Shown: one piece after another, positions 8,788 to 18,020 of the stretch
How the letters are laid out: each line of letters opens with the position of its first letter
Numbering within the stretch: the first letter of the stretch is position 1
Assembly: GCA_030532575.1 (NCBI GenBank)
Contig: JAUNKV010000006.1
Span: 60,900 to 124,899, forward strand
Origin: Propionibacteriaceae bacterium
GTDB lineage: Bacteria > Actinomycetota > Actinomycetes > Propionibacteriales > Propionibacteriaceae
Direction: 5' to 3'
DNA: 64,000 bases
Translations under genes and position numbers: made by a program
Notes under the pieces: generated by a model
The model's input: only the letters and a program-made list of their open reading frames with translations
What the model was told of the DNA's origin: nothing
Databases searched by the model: none

Positions 8788-9578
8788 AGGTTTATCACGA
8801 CCTGCTGCGTCGCATCATGGCCGAGGGGGTGGACCGAGCGGATCGTACCGGCACCGGCACCCGCAGCATCTTCGGGCACCAGATGCGTTTCGACCTGCGG
8901 GATGGGTTCCCGCTGCTGACCACGAAGAAGGTCCACACCCGTTCGGTGTTCGGGGAGCTGCTGTGGTTCCTGCGTGGTGAGACCAACATCGGGTGGCTGC
9001 ACGAGAACCAGATCACGATCTGGGATGAGTGGGCCGACGAGAACGGCGACCTCGGGCCGGTCTACGGCTACCAGTGGCGGTCCTGGCCCACCCCGGATGG
9101 GCGCAACGTGGATCAGATCACCCAGGTGATCGAGTCGATCCGCACCAATCCCGACTCCCGGCGGCACATCGTCTCGGCGTGGAATGTCGCGGATGTCGAT
9201 GAGATGGCCCTGCCGCCGTGTCACGCGCTGTTCCAGTTCTACGTGGCCGAGGGCCGGTTGAGCTGTCAGCTGTACCAGCGTTCGGCGGATGTGTTCCTCG
9301 GCGTGCCGTTCAACATCGCCTCCTACGCCCTGCTGACGCATCTCGTCGCCCAGGTGACGGGGCTGGGGGTGGGGGAGTTCGTCCACACCCTGGGGGACGC
9401 GCACATCTACCACAACCACGTCGAGCAGGTGGAGCTGCAGCTGAGCCGGGAACCCCGGGCTCTACCGAGGTTGGTGCTCAACCCGGAGGTCACGAGGATC
9501 GACGCCTTCGAGCTGGCCGACATCCAGCTGGAGGGCTACGACCCCCACCCGGTCATCAAGGCCCCGATCGCGGTGTGA
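8784..9578 (+). CDS. thyA: thymidylate synthase ThyA
   Basis: ThyA methylates dUMP to dTMP with methylene-tetrahydrofolate and releases dihydrofolate, which the folA product encoded at 21212 would recycle. The 264-aa length is standard for the short bacterial form. Clear motifs are [17 protein letters not shown] near the N-terminus, the catalytic Cys in [12 protein letters not shown], the [21 protein letters not shown] block and [12 protein letters not shown]. The start overlaps rdgB (ATGA). Confidence 0.98.
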   Translation: MKVYHDLLRRIMAEGVDRADRTGTGTRSIFGHQMRFDLRDGFPLLTTKKVHTRSVFGELLWFLRGETNIGWLHENQITIWDEWADENGDLGPVYGYQWRSWPTPDGRNVDQITQVIESIRTNPDSRRHIVSAWNVADVDEMALPPCHALFQFYVAEGRLSCQLYQRSADVFLGVPFNIASYALLTHLVAQVTGLGVGEFVHTLGDAHIYHNHVEQVELQLSREPRALPRLVLNPEVTRIDAFELADIQLEGYDPHPVIKAPIAV

Positions 9579-9582
9579 CTCA

Positions 9583-9861
9583 TCATGGCCCGGGGCGGCA
9601 GGGGTACTTCCTTCGCAGCCGTCGATGGTAGATCGCCAAGGCGACGCAGTAGGAGAGGAACTCGGCGATGACGTAGCCGATTCCCATCAGTGCTGCCCCA
9701 AGGTAGCGTGAACGCGGATACATGATCGCGACGATGATGAAGATACCGACCCCGCGGACGACGTAGTTGGTGGCATCGGGGTGAAAGAAGCGGAGGTGGT
9801 CCTTCAGGGAACCATGCCAAAGTCTCCATTTCTGATGTGACTGTCCCCGAGCGCCTTTCAT
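9583..9861 (-). CDS. small hypothetical membrane protein
   Basis: No family is recognised. A 92-aa product from ATG 9861 has two hydrophobic stretches, YVVRGVGIFIIVAIMYP and the longer one around LGAALMGIGYVIAEFLSY, followed by a basic tail (HRRLRRKYP), as in a small double-spanning inner-membrane protein with the tail in the cytoplasm. A longer frame reaches 9972, but its extra residues run through a repeat and look non-coding. It converges on thyA with a 4-nt gap. Existence as a gene is moderately likely. Confidence 0.45.
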   Translation of the reverse strand: MKGARGQSHQKWRLWHGSLKDHLRFFHPDATNYVVRGVGIFIIVAIMYPRSRYLGAALMGIGYVIAEFLSYCVALAIYHRRLRRKYPCRPGP

Positions 9862-9918
9862 TGCTACCAATCCTTCCAAACAGTTCTCCCCAGCCCCGCT
9901 GGGCCTGAGTTCCAGTGG

Positions 9919-9957
9919 GGTCTCGACATTTGACACCGCTTCGCAGCTCGACCAGCG
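9919..9957. repeat. copy of the GTCTCGAC...CTCGACCAGCGG inverted repeat family
   Basis: GGTCTCGAC on the left and GCTCGACCAGCGG on the right enclose a short TTCGC-containing centre. The left half pairs with GTCGAG of the right half read on the other strand. The same half-sites recur in the 13971-14973 region. Confidence 0.55.
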
Positions 9958-9982
9958 GGGATTTTCGTTCACTGAGTGACCG

Positions 9983-11047
9983 TCACGGCAGGTGCTGGTA
10001 GAGCTCCTGCCAGATGCCCTGGCGGTTCTTGACCTGGCGTTCCTTGTAGGCCCGGAGTTTGGAGATGTCGTCGGGGTCGTCCTTGACGGCGGAGGAGACG
10101 ATGGCCTCGGCCAGCTCCTTGCCGCCCGGGGTCTCGCCCCCGAACCAGGCCGCCCGGACCGCCGCCGCCATGCCCGTCGAGACGGCCTCGGCGGTGGACA
10201 TCGCGCTGGTGAGGCGCTCCACGCCGTCCTTCCCGGCCTTGCCGGAGCGCAGCTCCCGGAACACCTTCACCAGAACCTCGGCGGCATCCGCCCCCAGCCG
10301 GGCCGGAATCTGGGCGGCCTTGAGCATCTGGTCGGTCTCCCGCTCCACCAGGTCCATCTCCACCTTCAGGTCCTCAATGGGGCCGATGGTCTCGAAGTTG
10401 AAACGACGCTTCAGCGCCGCCGACATCTCGTTGACTCCCCGGTCGCGGGTGTTGGCGGTGCCGATCACGTTGAACCCCTGCCGGGCATGAAGGGTGCGGT
10501 GGTCGGCGTCAAGCTCCGGGATGGCGAGGCTGCGGTCGGAGAGCACCGACAGCAGCGAGTCCTGCACCTCGGGGGCGCAGCGCGTGATCTCCTCGAAACG
10601 CACCACCTTGCCCTCGGTCATGCCCCGGTGGATCGGCGCCGGGACGAGGGATTTCGATGTGGGCCCCTCGGCCAGCAGCAGCGCGTAGTTCCATGAGTAC
10701 TTGATGGCGTCCTCGGTGGTGGCCGCCGAGCCCTGGATGGTGAGCGAGGTGTCACCGGAGATCGCGGCGGCCAGCAGCTCACTGAGCAGCGACTTCGCGG
10801 TGCCCGGCTCCCCGATGAGCATCAGTCCCCGGTTGGTGGCCAACGACACCACGCAGCGCTCCACCAGGGAGCGACGGCCCACGTACTTCGGCGTGAGCTC
10901 CTTGCCGTCCCCCAGCACGAACTCCACCACCGACCGTGCGGAGAGCAGCCAGCCCGGGGCGACGGGGCGGCCCCGGTCCCGCTCCCGCAGCAGGGCCAAC
11001 TCATCGGCCCAGCGCACCTCGGCGGGAGGACGTTGGATGTCGGTCAT
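9983..11047 (-). CDS. MoxR-family AAA+ ATPase (YehL-like)
   Basis: A 354-aa AAA+ protein with Walker A GEPGTAKS at about residues 79-86, a Walker B variant VVRFEEI, sensor segment FNVIGTANTRDRG and the arginine-rich ALKRRFNFETI. These are MoxR features; such ATPases act with VWA-domain proteins as chaperone-like remodelers or in metal insertion. It is the last gene of the minus-strand cluster, 1 nt after the WGR/DUF4132 stop, and its VWA partner is encoded at 16929-18020. The same families sit together in the Escherichia coli yeh region (from memory). Confidence 0.88.
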   Translation of the reverse strand: MTDIQRPPAEVRWADELALLRERDRGRPVAPGWLLSARSVVEFVLGDGKELTPKYVGRRSLVERCVVSLATNRGLMLIGEPGTAKSLLSELLAAAISGDTSLTIQGSAATTEDAIKYSWNYALLLAEGPTSKSLVPAPIHRGMTEGKVVRFEEITRCAPEVQDSLLSVLSDRSLAIPELDADHRTLHARQGFNVIGTANTRDRGVNEMSAALKRRFNFETIGPIEDLKVEMDLVERETDQMLKAAQIPARLGADAAEVLVKVFRELRSGKAGKDGVERLTSAMSTAEAVSTGMAAAVRAAWFGGETPGGKELAEAIVSSAVKDDPDDISKLRAYKERQVKNRQGIWQELYQHLP

Positions 11048-11048
11048 G

Positions 11049-13958
11049 TCAGCTCACGATCTGGTTGATGGTGGCGAGTACTTCGCTGGTGATCTTGGTG
11101 GGGATGTGGGTCCAGGGGAGTTTGGTGAGTTTCTTGGTGTCCCAGGTGTCGCCCCAGCCGAGGGTGTTGGCGTCCTGGATGCCTTGGACGACGTAGACCT
11201 CGGTCAGGGTCTGGTCGTCTTGTTCGGTGAGGGGTCCCATCCATAGGCCGTCGTCGTAGCGGGCGACGATGGTCAGGTCCGCGGTGGGGACGGGGAGGTA
11301 GTGGATGCTGTAGACCCCGGCGTCGTAGGCGTTCCCGCGTTGCCAGCCGTATGTGGTGAAGGCGCTGATGAGTTTCGTGGCTGGAACCTTGGTCTCGGGG
11401 AGGCCCTGCAGCTCGAGTTTGTCGCCTTGTGACGTGGGGAGGGTGTGGGTGGGGCGGTCGAGTTGTTTGAACGGGGTGGTGAGCTCGTAGTCGGCGAGGA
11501 TGTGGCCCCAGTGGCTGGCTTGCTCGTCGGTGAGGTCGAGTCGGTGGGCGATGCCGATACTGCCGCCTTCGGGCACGGTGATGGGGTCGTCGTTGGTGTC
11601 GACGAGTTGGGTGTCGTCGTCGATGCGGGCGGTGGCTGTCAGGGCGCCTTGGGGATCGTGGATGGTCCAGATGATCCCGGCGAGGAGGCGGCGTAGGACG
11701 GGGTGGGGTGCGATCAAGGTGGCGTGGTCGCTGGGGGTCCAGCGGCGGTCGTGGATCATGGCGTGTTCGAAGCGGGTGGTTTGGGTCTTGACCAGGGTGG
11801 TGAGGTCCTTCTTCACCGCCGCATAGGCGGCCTTCGCGTCCTTGGCGAGGGTGGGGTCGTCGCTTTTGTTCGGCGCGGGCAGGGAGGTGAGTACCTTGCC
11901 GGTGGGGTGGCCCTCTGGGTCGAGGAGGCGGGCGGCGATTTTCCCGTCGGGGGTCACGAAGGCCAGGAACTGGCGGGTGCCGTAGGAGAAGACCCGTGTG
12001 CCGCGCTCATCCAATCCGCCGTCGGGGAGGATGCGGTCTTCGAGTTCGTCGCGGGTGAGGCCGCGCTGTTGGGCGATCTCGTCCATGGCTTCGCCGGCGC
12101 GTTTCTTCAGGGCGGCGAATTTCACTGTCGCGGCGATCCCGGAGATTGCTTGCAACGCTGTGTCGGTGGCGACATTACGCAGTGCGGTGAGGCCTTTGAT
12201 GGCGCGTTGGTGTTGGCTCTGGCCTGGCCATTGCCGGATCAGCGGAGTCAACTCGGTGACGAATCGGGTGTCGCCGAGCCAGCCGGTGGCGGTGAGGCAC
12301 CAGGCTTGTTTCGCCACCGCACCTGCGGTGAGCCAGGCGTGGAAGATCGCGAGGGCGAAACGGTCCCGGCTCGCAGCATCAGCACGGCCACGCACCACCG
12401 CTGTGAGGGGATGGTCGGTGTCGGTGCTGAGGGCTTGGAACACCTGGGTCACCTGTTCGGGGGTGAGACGGTGCCCGTCAACGACCAGTGGCGGCAACAT
12501 CGCCGCGTCGAAGGGCAGCGCAGGGAGCTTCGGCAGACCGACAGCTGCCTCTGCCCACCACGGGGTGTTGGCAGGGAGTTCGGGGGTGGTGGCCTCAGCC
12601 AACAGTTCTTCCACCACCACACGGGTCGCGCCAGAAGTGTGTGGGAGGAAATCGTGGAGTTGGGTGGTGGTGAGGGTCCGCAGGGTGGGTTTCAACAGTT
12701 CGGCCTGGCTGGGGGACAGGCGAGCTTTCAGGGCTTGGGTGATGTGGGAGTTCAACCATTCGGTGGCGACCGGCCCAGCCTTCGTTGCCAGGAGGTCCAA
12801 GAACAACGGCACCACACCCGGACCGTGGGCGGCCTCGGCGATGGTTGTGGCGTAAACCTCGGCCACGCCCTTGTTGTGGCTGTTGATCTGCTGGACCAGG
12901 AAATCGAAGCCGTGCTGCCTGGTGGCGACCAGCCACGGCACGGATTCGTGCCAGGAGAGCAGCCGTGCCTTGACGCGCTTGGCGAAGGCGACTCGTTCCT
13001 CGGGAGTGGGAAGGACCAGCCCGAGAAGAGCGCTGACCTTGTAGGAATCCTGAAGGACGTTGTCGGGGAGCTGGGCCATCAGCTCGCGAACCTCGTCGGG
13101 GTTCAAGGCGCCCAGGGCAGCGCTGACCACCGCAGCATTGCGGTCGACCTTCCAGATGCTGTAGGCGTTCTGCTTGATCATGGCGGGCAAGGGTGAGGGC
13201 AGGGCCTCGGTCGCCTCTCGGCGCTCCTCCTCGGAGCGGGAGGCCAGCACCGGCCGCGCCAGCAGGGCATGGATGGAACGGGTGGCCAGGTCCTGGGTCA
13301 GTGGCTTCGCCTTCCGTTCCCACGGCGTCCGCAGCACCACGGTGACCCACTCCGGCATCTCGATGCCTCGGTGGTAGCTGTCCTTGGCCCGGCGTTGGGC
13401 ATTGAGATCCTTCAGGTGCTTGTTCCACCAGGCCCGCCGCTCATGGCCGGGCAGGGTGGTGAACACCGGCTCGGAGAAGACGAACCGTTCCTGCACGTAG
13501 TAGTCGGTGTACTTCTGGGTGCTGAGGATGCGGGCGGCGCGTTCGGCTTCGGCTTCCGGGTTGAAGGGTTCGGTGTCGGCTTCGATGGTGATCTCGCTGC
13601 TGAGGTCGTAGGCCAGCTCGAAGGGGGTCACGCGCAGGCCGAGGTCGTCAGGGTTGGCTTCGGAGACGGTGACCGGCTCCGGCTCGGGCTCCGGGACGGG
13701 GGTTGGTTTCGGCGTGGGGGCTGCCTGTGGTGTGGTGGGGGTGGGGGCGTTGGCTTCGTCGGTGTAGCCCTTCTTCAGTTTTGCTGCGATCTGTTTCTCG
13801 GCCTCGGTGTGGGCCTTGTCGGGGGTGTCGTACTGCTTGGTCTTGGTGGTGCCGTGGGTGCCGCGTCGTCCGTAGCGGACGGTGACCAGGTCATCGACCA
13901 CGTCGATGTACCAGAACTTGTCAGAGGTTCCTTCGGTGAGGCTGAGGCGTCGCTGCAT
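11049..13958 (-). CDS. WGR-domain and DUF4132-domain protein
   Basis: A protein of about 970 aa. Residues 1-80 form a WGR domain (KFWYIDVVDDLVTVRYGRRG), a nucleic-acid-linked module also found in PARPs. A Pro/Glu-rich linker (PVPEPEPEPVTV) follows, then a long helical HEAT-like middle and a C-terminal DUF4132 region (LRRLLAGIIWTIHD, GIAHRLDLTDEQASHWG). ATG 13958 gives the usual WGR start; the frame runs on to 14747, but only through repeats. No purine-rich ribosome site is seen. Function is unknown; membership of the MoxR/VWA/SWIM/DUF5682 cluster points to a shared complex. Confidence 0.85.
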   Translation of the reverse strand: MQRRLSLTEGTSDKFWYIDVVDDLVTVRYGRRGTHGTTKTKQYDTPDKAHTEAEKQIAAKLKKGYTDEANAPTPTTPQAAPTPKPTPVPEPEPEPVTVSEANPDDLGLRVTPFELAYDLSSEITIEADTEPFNPEAEAERAARILSTQKYTDYYVQERFVFSEPVFTTLPGHERRAWWNKHLKDLNAQRRAKDSYHRGIEMPEWVTVVLRTPWERKAKPLTQDLATRSIHALLARPVLASRSEEERREATEALPSPLPAMIKQNAYSIWKVDRNAAVVSAALGALNPDEVRELMAQLPDNVLQDSYKVSALLGLVLPTPEERVAFAKRVKARLLSWHESVPWLVATRQHGFDFLVQQINSHNKGVAEVYATTIAEAAHGPGVVPLFLDLLATKAGPVATEWLNSHITQALKARLSPSQAELLKPTLRTLTTTQLHDFLPHTSGATRVVVEELLAEATTPELPANTPWWAEAAVGLPKLPALPFDAAMLPPLVVDGHRLTPEQVTQVFQALSTDTDHPLTAVVRGRADAASRDRFALAIFHAWLTAGAVAKQAWCLTATGWLGDTRFVTELTPLIRQWPGQSQHQRAIKGLTALRNVATDTALQAISGIAATVKFAALKKRAGEAMDEIAQQRGLTRDELEDRILPDGGLDERGTRVFSYGTRQFLAFVTPDGKIAARLLDPEGHPTGKVLTSLPAPNKSDDPTLAKDAKAAYAAVKKDLTTLVKTQTTRFEHAMIHDRRWTPSDHATLIAPHPVLRRLLAGIIWTIHDPQGALTATARIDDDTQLVDTNDDPITVPEGGSIGIAHRLDLTDEQASHWGHILADYELTTPFKQLDRPTHTLPTSQGDKLELQGLPETKVPATKLISAFTTYGWQRGNAYDAGVYSIHYLPVPTADLTIVARYDDGLWMGPLTEQDDQTLTEVYVVQGIQDANTLGWGDTWDTKKLTKLPWTHIPTKITSEVLATINQIVS

Positions 13959-14060
13959 GGGAAGAACCATAGAGGAAGGGACTGACAATTTTCTCAGCTC
14001 CCCCTTCCACGGGACGGGCCGAGGGTGTCCAGTGCCCGACAGGGGAGACATTCCCTGTTC

Positions 14061-14104
14061 CCGCTGGTCGAGCCGAGGGCGCCCGGCGCCCGACAGTCGA
14101 GACC
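14061..14104. repeat. CTGGTCGAG...GTCGAGACC-type inverted repeat
   Basis: CTGGTCGAGCC on the left and CAGTCGAGACC on the right flank GGGCGCCCGGCGCCC. This is the reverse orientation of the repeat at 9919-9957. A degenerate neighbour copy precedes it at about 14005-14050. Confidence 0.5.
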
Positions 14105-14173
14105 TCTGGCATCCGGTGCTGGGACTTGTGCTGAGCGGGGTTGGTCTGGGGTCGGGTGCCTGCGGAGGGTTGC

Positions 14174-14226
14174 GGGGTCTCGACACGGGCGGCTTCGCAA
14201 GCTCCGCCGTCCGGCTCGACCAGTGG
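14174..14226. repeat. GTCTCGACACGG...CTCGACCAGTGG repeat copy
   Basis: The left half is GGGGTCTCGACACGG, the right half is CGGCTCGACCAGTGG, and an imperfect GGCGGCTTCGC/GCTCCGCC hairpin lies between them. It resembles the short intergenic repeats common in actinobacterial genomes. Confidence 0.55.
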
Positions 14227-14285
14227 AAAATGTGGCCCGGCGCGACCAACGGAGCGAAGGAGCCCCTTGGCCCTGCCCCTCGTGT

Positions 14286-14358
14286 GCACGAATCGCTGGT
14301 GAAAGTCGTTGGCGCGTTGTCTGGCGACGGTGAACCGTCGGTTGTCGGCGGTTCGTGC
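14286..14358. repeat. 73-nt palindromic element, copy 1
   Basis: It begins GCACGAATCGCTGGTGAAA and ends GGCGGTTCGTGC. The first 7 bases pair with the last 7, and the inner CGACGGT/ACCGTCG forms a second hairpin. Confidence 0.8.
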
Positions 14359-14400
14359 TCGAAGAGGGCGAGCGGGGGTAGGGTCCCTGCGGATGGTCGC

Positions 14401-14458
14401 GGGGTCTCGACGCGGGATTCCCTCGCTAGCGCATTGGGAATCCCGGCTCGACCAGCGG
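14401..14458. repeat. GTCTCGAC...CTCGACCAGCGG repeat copy
   Basis: GGGGTCTCGACGCGGGATTCC is mirrored by GGAATCCCGGCTCGACCAGCGG around a CTCGCTAGCGC centre, giving a hairpin with a strong GGGATTCC/GGAATCCC stem. Confidence 0.55.
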
Positions 14459-14517
14459 AGAAAGAGTCCCGGTGCGACCAGCGGAGTGAAGGCGCCCCTG
14501 GACCCGATCCCTCGTGA

Positions 14518-14590
14518 GCACGAATCGCTGGTGAAAGTCGTTGGCGCGTCGCCAGGCGACGGTGCATCGTCGGTTGTCGGCGGTTCCTGC
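14518..14590. repeat. 73-nt palindromic element, copy 2
   Basis: Same length and start as copy 1; its end reads GGCGGTTCCTGC, one base off the perfect partner. It starts the run spaced exactly 100 bp. Confidence 0.78.
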
Positions 14591-14617
14591 CGGGGGTGGT
14601 GTGGGAGGTGGGGGTGT

Positions 14618-14690
14618 GCACGAATCGCTGGTGAAAAACGTTGGCGCGGCGCCAGGCGACGGCGAACCGTTCCCGCTCGGTGGTTCCTGC
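14618..14690. repeat. 73-nt palindromic element, copy 3
   Basis: It starts exactly 100 bp after copy 2. The outer end is again TTCCTGC, and the interior is the most divergent of the three (CCGTTCCCGCTCGG). Confidence 0.76.
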
Positions 14691-14717
14691 TCGGGGTGGT
14701 GTGGGAGGTGGGGGTGT

Positions 14718-14790
14718 GCACGAATCGCCGGTGAAAGTCGCTCGCACGTCACCTGGCGACGGTGAACCGTCGGTTGTCGGCGGTTCGTGC
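14718..14790. repeat. 73-nt palindromic element, copy 4
   Basis: It starts exactly 100 bp after copy 3, with a perfect 7-bp outer stem (GCACGAA/TTCGTGC) and the CGACGGT/ACCGTCG inner hairpin. Confidence 0.8.
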
Positions 14791-14831
14791 TCGAAGAGGG
14801 CGAGCGGGGGTCGGGTCCCTGTGCAGGGTTG

Positions 14832-14890
14832 CGGGGTCTCGACACGGGATTCCCTCGCTGGCGCATCGGGATTCCCGGCTCGACCAGCGG
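14832..14890. repeat. GTCTCGACACGG...CTCGACCAGCGG repeat copy
   Basis: Nearly the same sequence as the copy at 14401-14458. It follows copy 4 of the 73-nt element, just as 14401 follows copy 1, so the two repeat types form a compound unit. Confidence 0.55.
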
Positions 14891-14973
14891 AGGGGAGGGC
14901 TTGACCAGTGGAAAAGTGGCCCGATTCGACCAGCGGAAGGGGAGCTCGGCCCGGCCTGCGGGAGGCGGGGACG

Positions 14974-16932
14974 TCAGGCCAGCGGGTGGCCGAAGGCGGA
15001 GATCAGCAGCAGGCGCTCCGCCTTGTCCGGGCCACGGTCCAAGAACTCCTGCGCGGCTTCTACGACGAGGTGGCTTCCTGCCCGCCTGGCCTGGTCGATG
15101 AACTCCCGCCACGCCTGATCCCGCTTCAGGATGCGGTCCGCACCTGCCAGCAGCAGCTCACCCAGCAGGACGTCCAGCGCCGCCAGCAGCGCCCCCGGGC
15201 TGGTCAGCGGCCCATCGGAGCTCGAGATCGGCAACTCCGGCGGGTCCGCCACCGGCTCGGCGACGTGCGGCTGCAGCGGCACCGCATCACCCACCAGCAG
15301 GAACGGGTCCACCGTGGCGCTGTCCAGATGCCACGACCACCGGCCCGAGACGTGGGCCTCAGCCGGTTGCCGACGCTGCCACTCCAACAGTCTGGCAGCC
15401 GTGGCGTGGAACCCGTCAAAGGTACGACGACCACGCCGCAGCCGCAGCTGGAACGGCTGCCCTGCGCCGTCGTGCAGCACCGCCACCAGCGACGCCGTCG
15501 CCGGATCATGCCCGACCTCCACCACCCTGCTCACCCGGCAGGCCGCCAGATCACTGCCCGCCGCACGATCCCCCAACACCGCAGGCAGCCGGGTCTGATG
15601 AGTGGCGAGCTCTGCGATGGTCTCCACCCGGAAGGGCGCCTGCACCTGATCCAGGGCACCTGCGGGCAGTCCCGTCGCCGACCGGTTGGTGTGGGAGAAA
15701 TCCCCCAGCCCGTGGATGCGCCCACCCAGCGACATCACCTGACCGCCACCCCAGGCGCTGATCGCGATCCCTGCGACGGTGCCCCGCGCCAGCCGCCACG
15801 ACGGCGAACCCAGCTCATCGCTGACCCGCCTGGTCACCCGCATCGGCGCCCCACTGCGGGCATCGACGAGGTGCGCGACCATGCGGCAGTCGTCGTCGGT
15901 CTCCAGGAACTCCGTGCCCAGCCCCACCAGCCGCGACCGGGCCACCCGGGTCTGAATCGCAGGGGTTCCCGCCACCAACCGGTCCGGCACCCTGGCCGGA
16001 TCGGGATTCGACAACGACGCGGCCCGGGCCAGCAGCTCGGCGACGAGCCGCACCAGCCGGGACGCATCGAAGCTGCGATGCCTGGCCTCGTAGCGGGCCA
16101 GCTCCTCCAACACCTCCCCCAACAGATCGGCCAGATGGTGCAGCTCGGCGGCCCGGCACCGCGTGAGCAGCCTCGACCACACGGCAGCCATGCTCCGGTG
16201 CCCCGCCTCCGCGCCGACCCGCGCCAGCTCTGTTGCGGCATCCCGCACCTCAGCCAGCAGGCCCGCATCCGGTACCCACCGGTCAGGGGTGGAACGCAGC
16301 CCCGAATGGCCGAACGGCAGCCCCCGTGCCGCCGCCACCGCCAGGGCGACGTGGGCGCAGGGGTCCGGGTCGTGGCAGGTGCAGCGGACATAGGCCAGAT
16401 CCGCCCCGGCCAGGAACCTCACCGCCACCGGCACCGGGTGATGAATCCGCACCACCGCGATCTCCCGGTGCGAACCGACGTGGGCCAGCACCCCCGAGGA
16501 CGCCAACCGTTGCGCACTGCGCACCGCAGCCGCCCCCAGCGCAGCCGTCAGGGCGTCGTCGCCCACCTCGGCCGGATCGAAGGCCCCCACCGGCTCGGCC
16601 GCACCGTCGACGACCTCAACCGTGGCCTCGGTCTCAGCCTCAGCTTCCTCGACGCCGCCCGCCTGTGCCTCTTGGTAGACCAACACCGCCCGCACGATGT
16701 GCCGACACCGATGGGTGGCCAGGCAGGTGCAGGTCCACTGGTCGAAGGGCCGATCCGCGAACAGCACGCAGACCGTGTCGTCCTCGCCCGTGACGGTCAC
16801 CCCGCCGTCGGCCTCCTCGCTGAGCTGGCACGACACCTGCCCCAGCTCCTTGCGGGCGCGACGCACCGTGCCCTTGTTGGTCAGGTCCTCCAACACCGCA
16901 TCGGTCAGCGCCAACAGATCCGGACGGCTCAC
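14974..16932 (-). CDS. SWIM zinc-finger domain protein (YehQ-like)
   Basis: A protein of about 652 aa beginning at GTG 16932, which overlaps the VWA stop as GTGA. An SWIM finger lies near residues 68-80 (WTCTCLATHRCRHI, C-x-C-x5-C-x-H), and a second CxCxnCxH set follows near residue 190 (VRCTCHDPDPCAHV). SWIM fingers bind DNA or proteins. The rest is a long alpha/beta region without a known enzymatic motif. Its place directly after the VWA gene matches the conserved MoxR-VWA-SWIM-DUF5682 set. The biochemical role is unknown. Confidence 0.85.
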   Translation of the reverse strand: MSRPDLLALTDAVLEDLTNKGTVRRARKELGQVSCQLSEEADGGVTVTGEDDTVCVLFADRPFDQWTCTCLATHRCRHIVRAVLVYQEAQAGGVEEAEAETEATVEVVDGAAEPVGAFDPAEVGDDALTAALGAAAVRSAQRLASSGVLAHVGSHREIAVVRIHHPVPVAVRFLAGADLAYVRCTCHDPDPCAHVALAVAAARGLPFGHSGLRSTPDRWVPDAGLLAEVRDAATELARVGAEAGHRSMAAVWSRLLTRCRAAELHHLADLLGEVLEELARYEARHRSFDASRLVRLVAELLARAASLSNPDPARVPDRLVAGTPAIQTRVARSRLVGLGTEFLETDDDCRMVAHLVDARSGAPMRVTRRVSDELGSPSWRLARGTVAGIAISAWGGGQVMSLGGRIHGLGDFSHTNRSATGLPAGALDQVQAPFRVETIAELATHQTRLPAVLGDRAAGSDLAACRVSRVVEVGHDPATASLVAVLHDGAGQPFQLRLRRGRRTFDGFHATAARLLEWQRRQPAEAHVSGRWSWHLDSATVDPFLLVGDAVPLQPHVAEPVADPPELPISSSDGPLTSPGALLAALDVLLGELLLAGADRILKRDQAWREFIDQARRAGSHLVVEAAQEFLDRGPDKAERLLLISAFGHPLA

Positions 16933-18020
16933 TGGATCACCTCCGCCACCCACGCGGCCAGATCGTGCGGGGTCATCGTCGCCACCTTCGCACCGCGACG
17001 GGCCAACCTGCGCGCCAGGCCCTCGTTCAGCCCCACCTCACCGCGCGAATCCAGGGCACCCAGCACCAGTACCTTCACCCCGGCCTCCACCATCCGGCTC
17101 AGGGAACGCACCAGGGCCTGCTCCGAGCCGCCCTCGAACAGATCGGTGATCAGCACGAACATCGCCCGACGGGGGGTGTGCAGCAGCGACTCCGCGTAGG
17201 CCACCGCCCGCGCGATGTCCGTACCCCCGCCCAGCTGCACCTTCATCAAGGTCTCCACCGGGTCATCGACATCCGCGCTCAAATCCACCACCGAGGTGTC
17301 GAAGGCCAGCAGATGGGTGCGCAGCGCGGGCATCTGGTGGAAGATCGACGCGGTGACCGCCGAGTGGATCACCGAATCCGTCATGGAACCCGACTGGTCC
17401 ACCGCGATGATGAACTGCCACTTCTCGGCGTGACGGCGGGTGCGGGAGGCGAACACCGGGTCGGAGATCACCAGCTTGCCCAGGTCCTGCGACCAGTTCT
17501 TCAGGTTGGCCCGGATGGTGCGGCGGGGATCGAAATTGGCCGCGACCTTGTGGAAGCTGCGACGCTGCGGGTCCCGTCTCCCCGTCAAGGACTGCACAAT
17601 TCGTGGCTTCATCTTCTCGATCAGCTGATCGACCACCTTGCGGACGATCTGCCGGGCCGAGGCCAGCACGTCGTCGCTCATCAGGTGCTTGGTCCGCAAC
17701 ACCGCCTGCAGCAGCGTCTCCGAGGGCTCCACCCGCTCCAGCAGCTCCTTGTCCGTGACCAGCTCCAGCATCCCGTAGCGCTCCAGCGCATCCTCCTGGA
17801 TGATCTCCCGGGTTCGCCTGGGAAACAGCGTCTCCACCTGGTTGATCCACGACGGCACAGTCAGCGACGACGCCTCGGACCCACCCTGCCTGCCCCCGGA
17901 TTCACGGTCGTAGAGGAAGTCCAGGGCCTCGGCCCTGGCCAGGTCCATCCCCTCCAGGTCGCCCAGGGCCTCCGAACCCTCGCCGAGCACCAGTCGCCAT
18001 CGGGTCGTCCGCTCATCCAT
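16929..18020 (-). CDS. VWA-domain (MIDAS) protein, YehP-like
   Basis: About 363 aa. Residues 1-195 are helical and specific to this cluster family. A von Willebrand factor A domain follows with the MIDAS motif DQSGSMTDS at about 208-216, the conserved Thr in GGGTDIARA and the Asp in ITDLFEGG. Such proteins bind a divalent metal and pair with MoxR ATPases. ATG 18020 overlaps the DUF5682 stop by 8 nt and fits the conserved N-terminus; the frame upstream belongs to the other gene. No membrane segment, so cytoplasmic. Confidence 0.9.
   Translation of the reverse strand: MDERTTRWRLVLGEGSEALGDLEGMDLARAEALDFLYDRESGGRQGGSEASSLTVPSWINQVETLFPRRTREIIQEDALERYGMLELVTDKELLERVEPSETLLQAVLRTKHLMSDDVLASARQIVRKVVDQLIEKMKPRIVQSLTGRRDPQRRSFHKVAANFDPRRTIRANLKNWSQDLGKLVISDPVFASRTRRHAEKWQFIIAVDQSGSMTDSVIHSAVTASIFHQMPALRTHLLAFDTSVVDLSADVDDPVETLMKVQLGGGTDIARAVAYAESLLHTPRRAMFVLITDLFEGGSEQALVRSLSRMVEAGVKVLVLGALDSRGEVGLNEGLARRLARRGAKVATMTPHDLAAWVAEVIQ

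Larger units (their letters stand above)
13971..14973. other. repeat-rich non-coding kilobase inside the MoxR-VWA cluster
   Basis: No convincing gene lies here; frames in this stretch are the repeats read through. It holds four copies of the 73-nt palindromic element and several copies of the GTCTCGAC/CTCGACCAGCGG inverted repeat, the first at 14000-14104 present as two related halves. The G-rich spacers after the element copies at 14518 and 14618 are almost the same as each other (GTGGGAGGTGGGGGTGT). Confidence 0.8.

Noticed and set aside
14286..14358. Could the 73-nt elements be tRNA genes? They have tRNA length and a 7-bp closing stem.
   Set aside because: No anticodon stem, no GTTCRA T-arm at the correct place, and the interior pairs as a second hairpin, so they are not tRNAs.
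13959..14747. N-terminal extension of the WGR-DUF4132 frame into the repeat region.
   Set aside because: The extra residues are translations of the repeats and the conserved WGR start is at 13958.
14518..14790. Regularly spaced repeats with short spacers, a possible CRISPR array.
   Set aside because: The repeat is 73 nt, the 27-nt spacers are almost identical to each other, and no cas genes exist.
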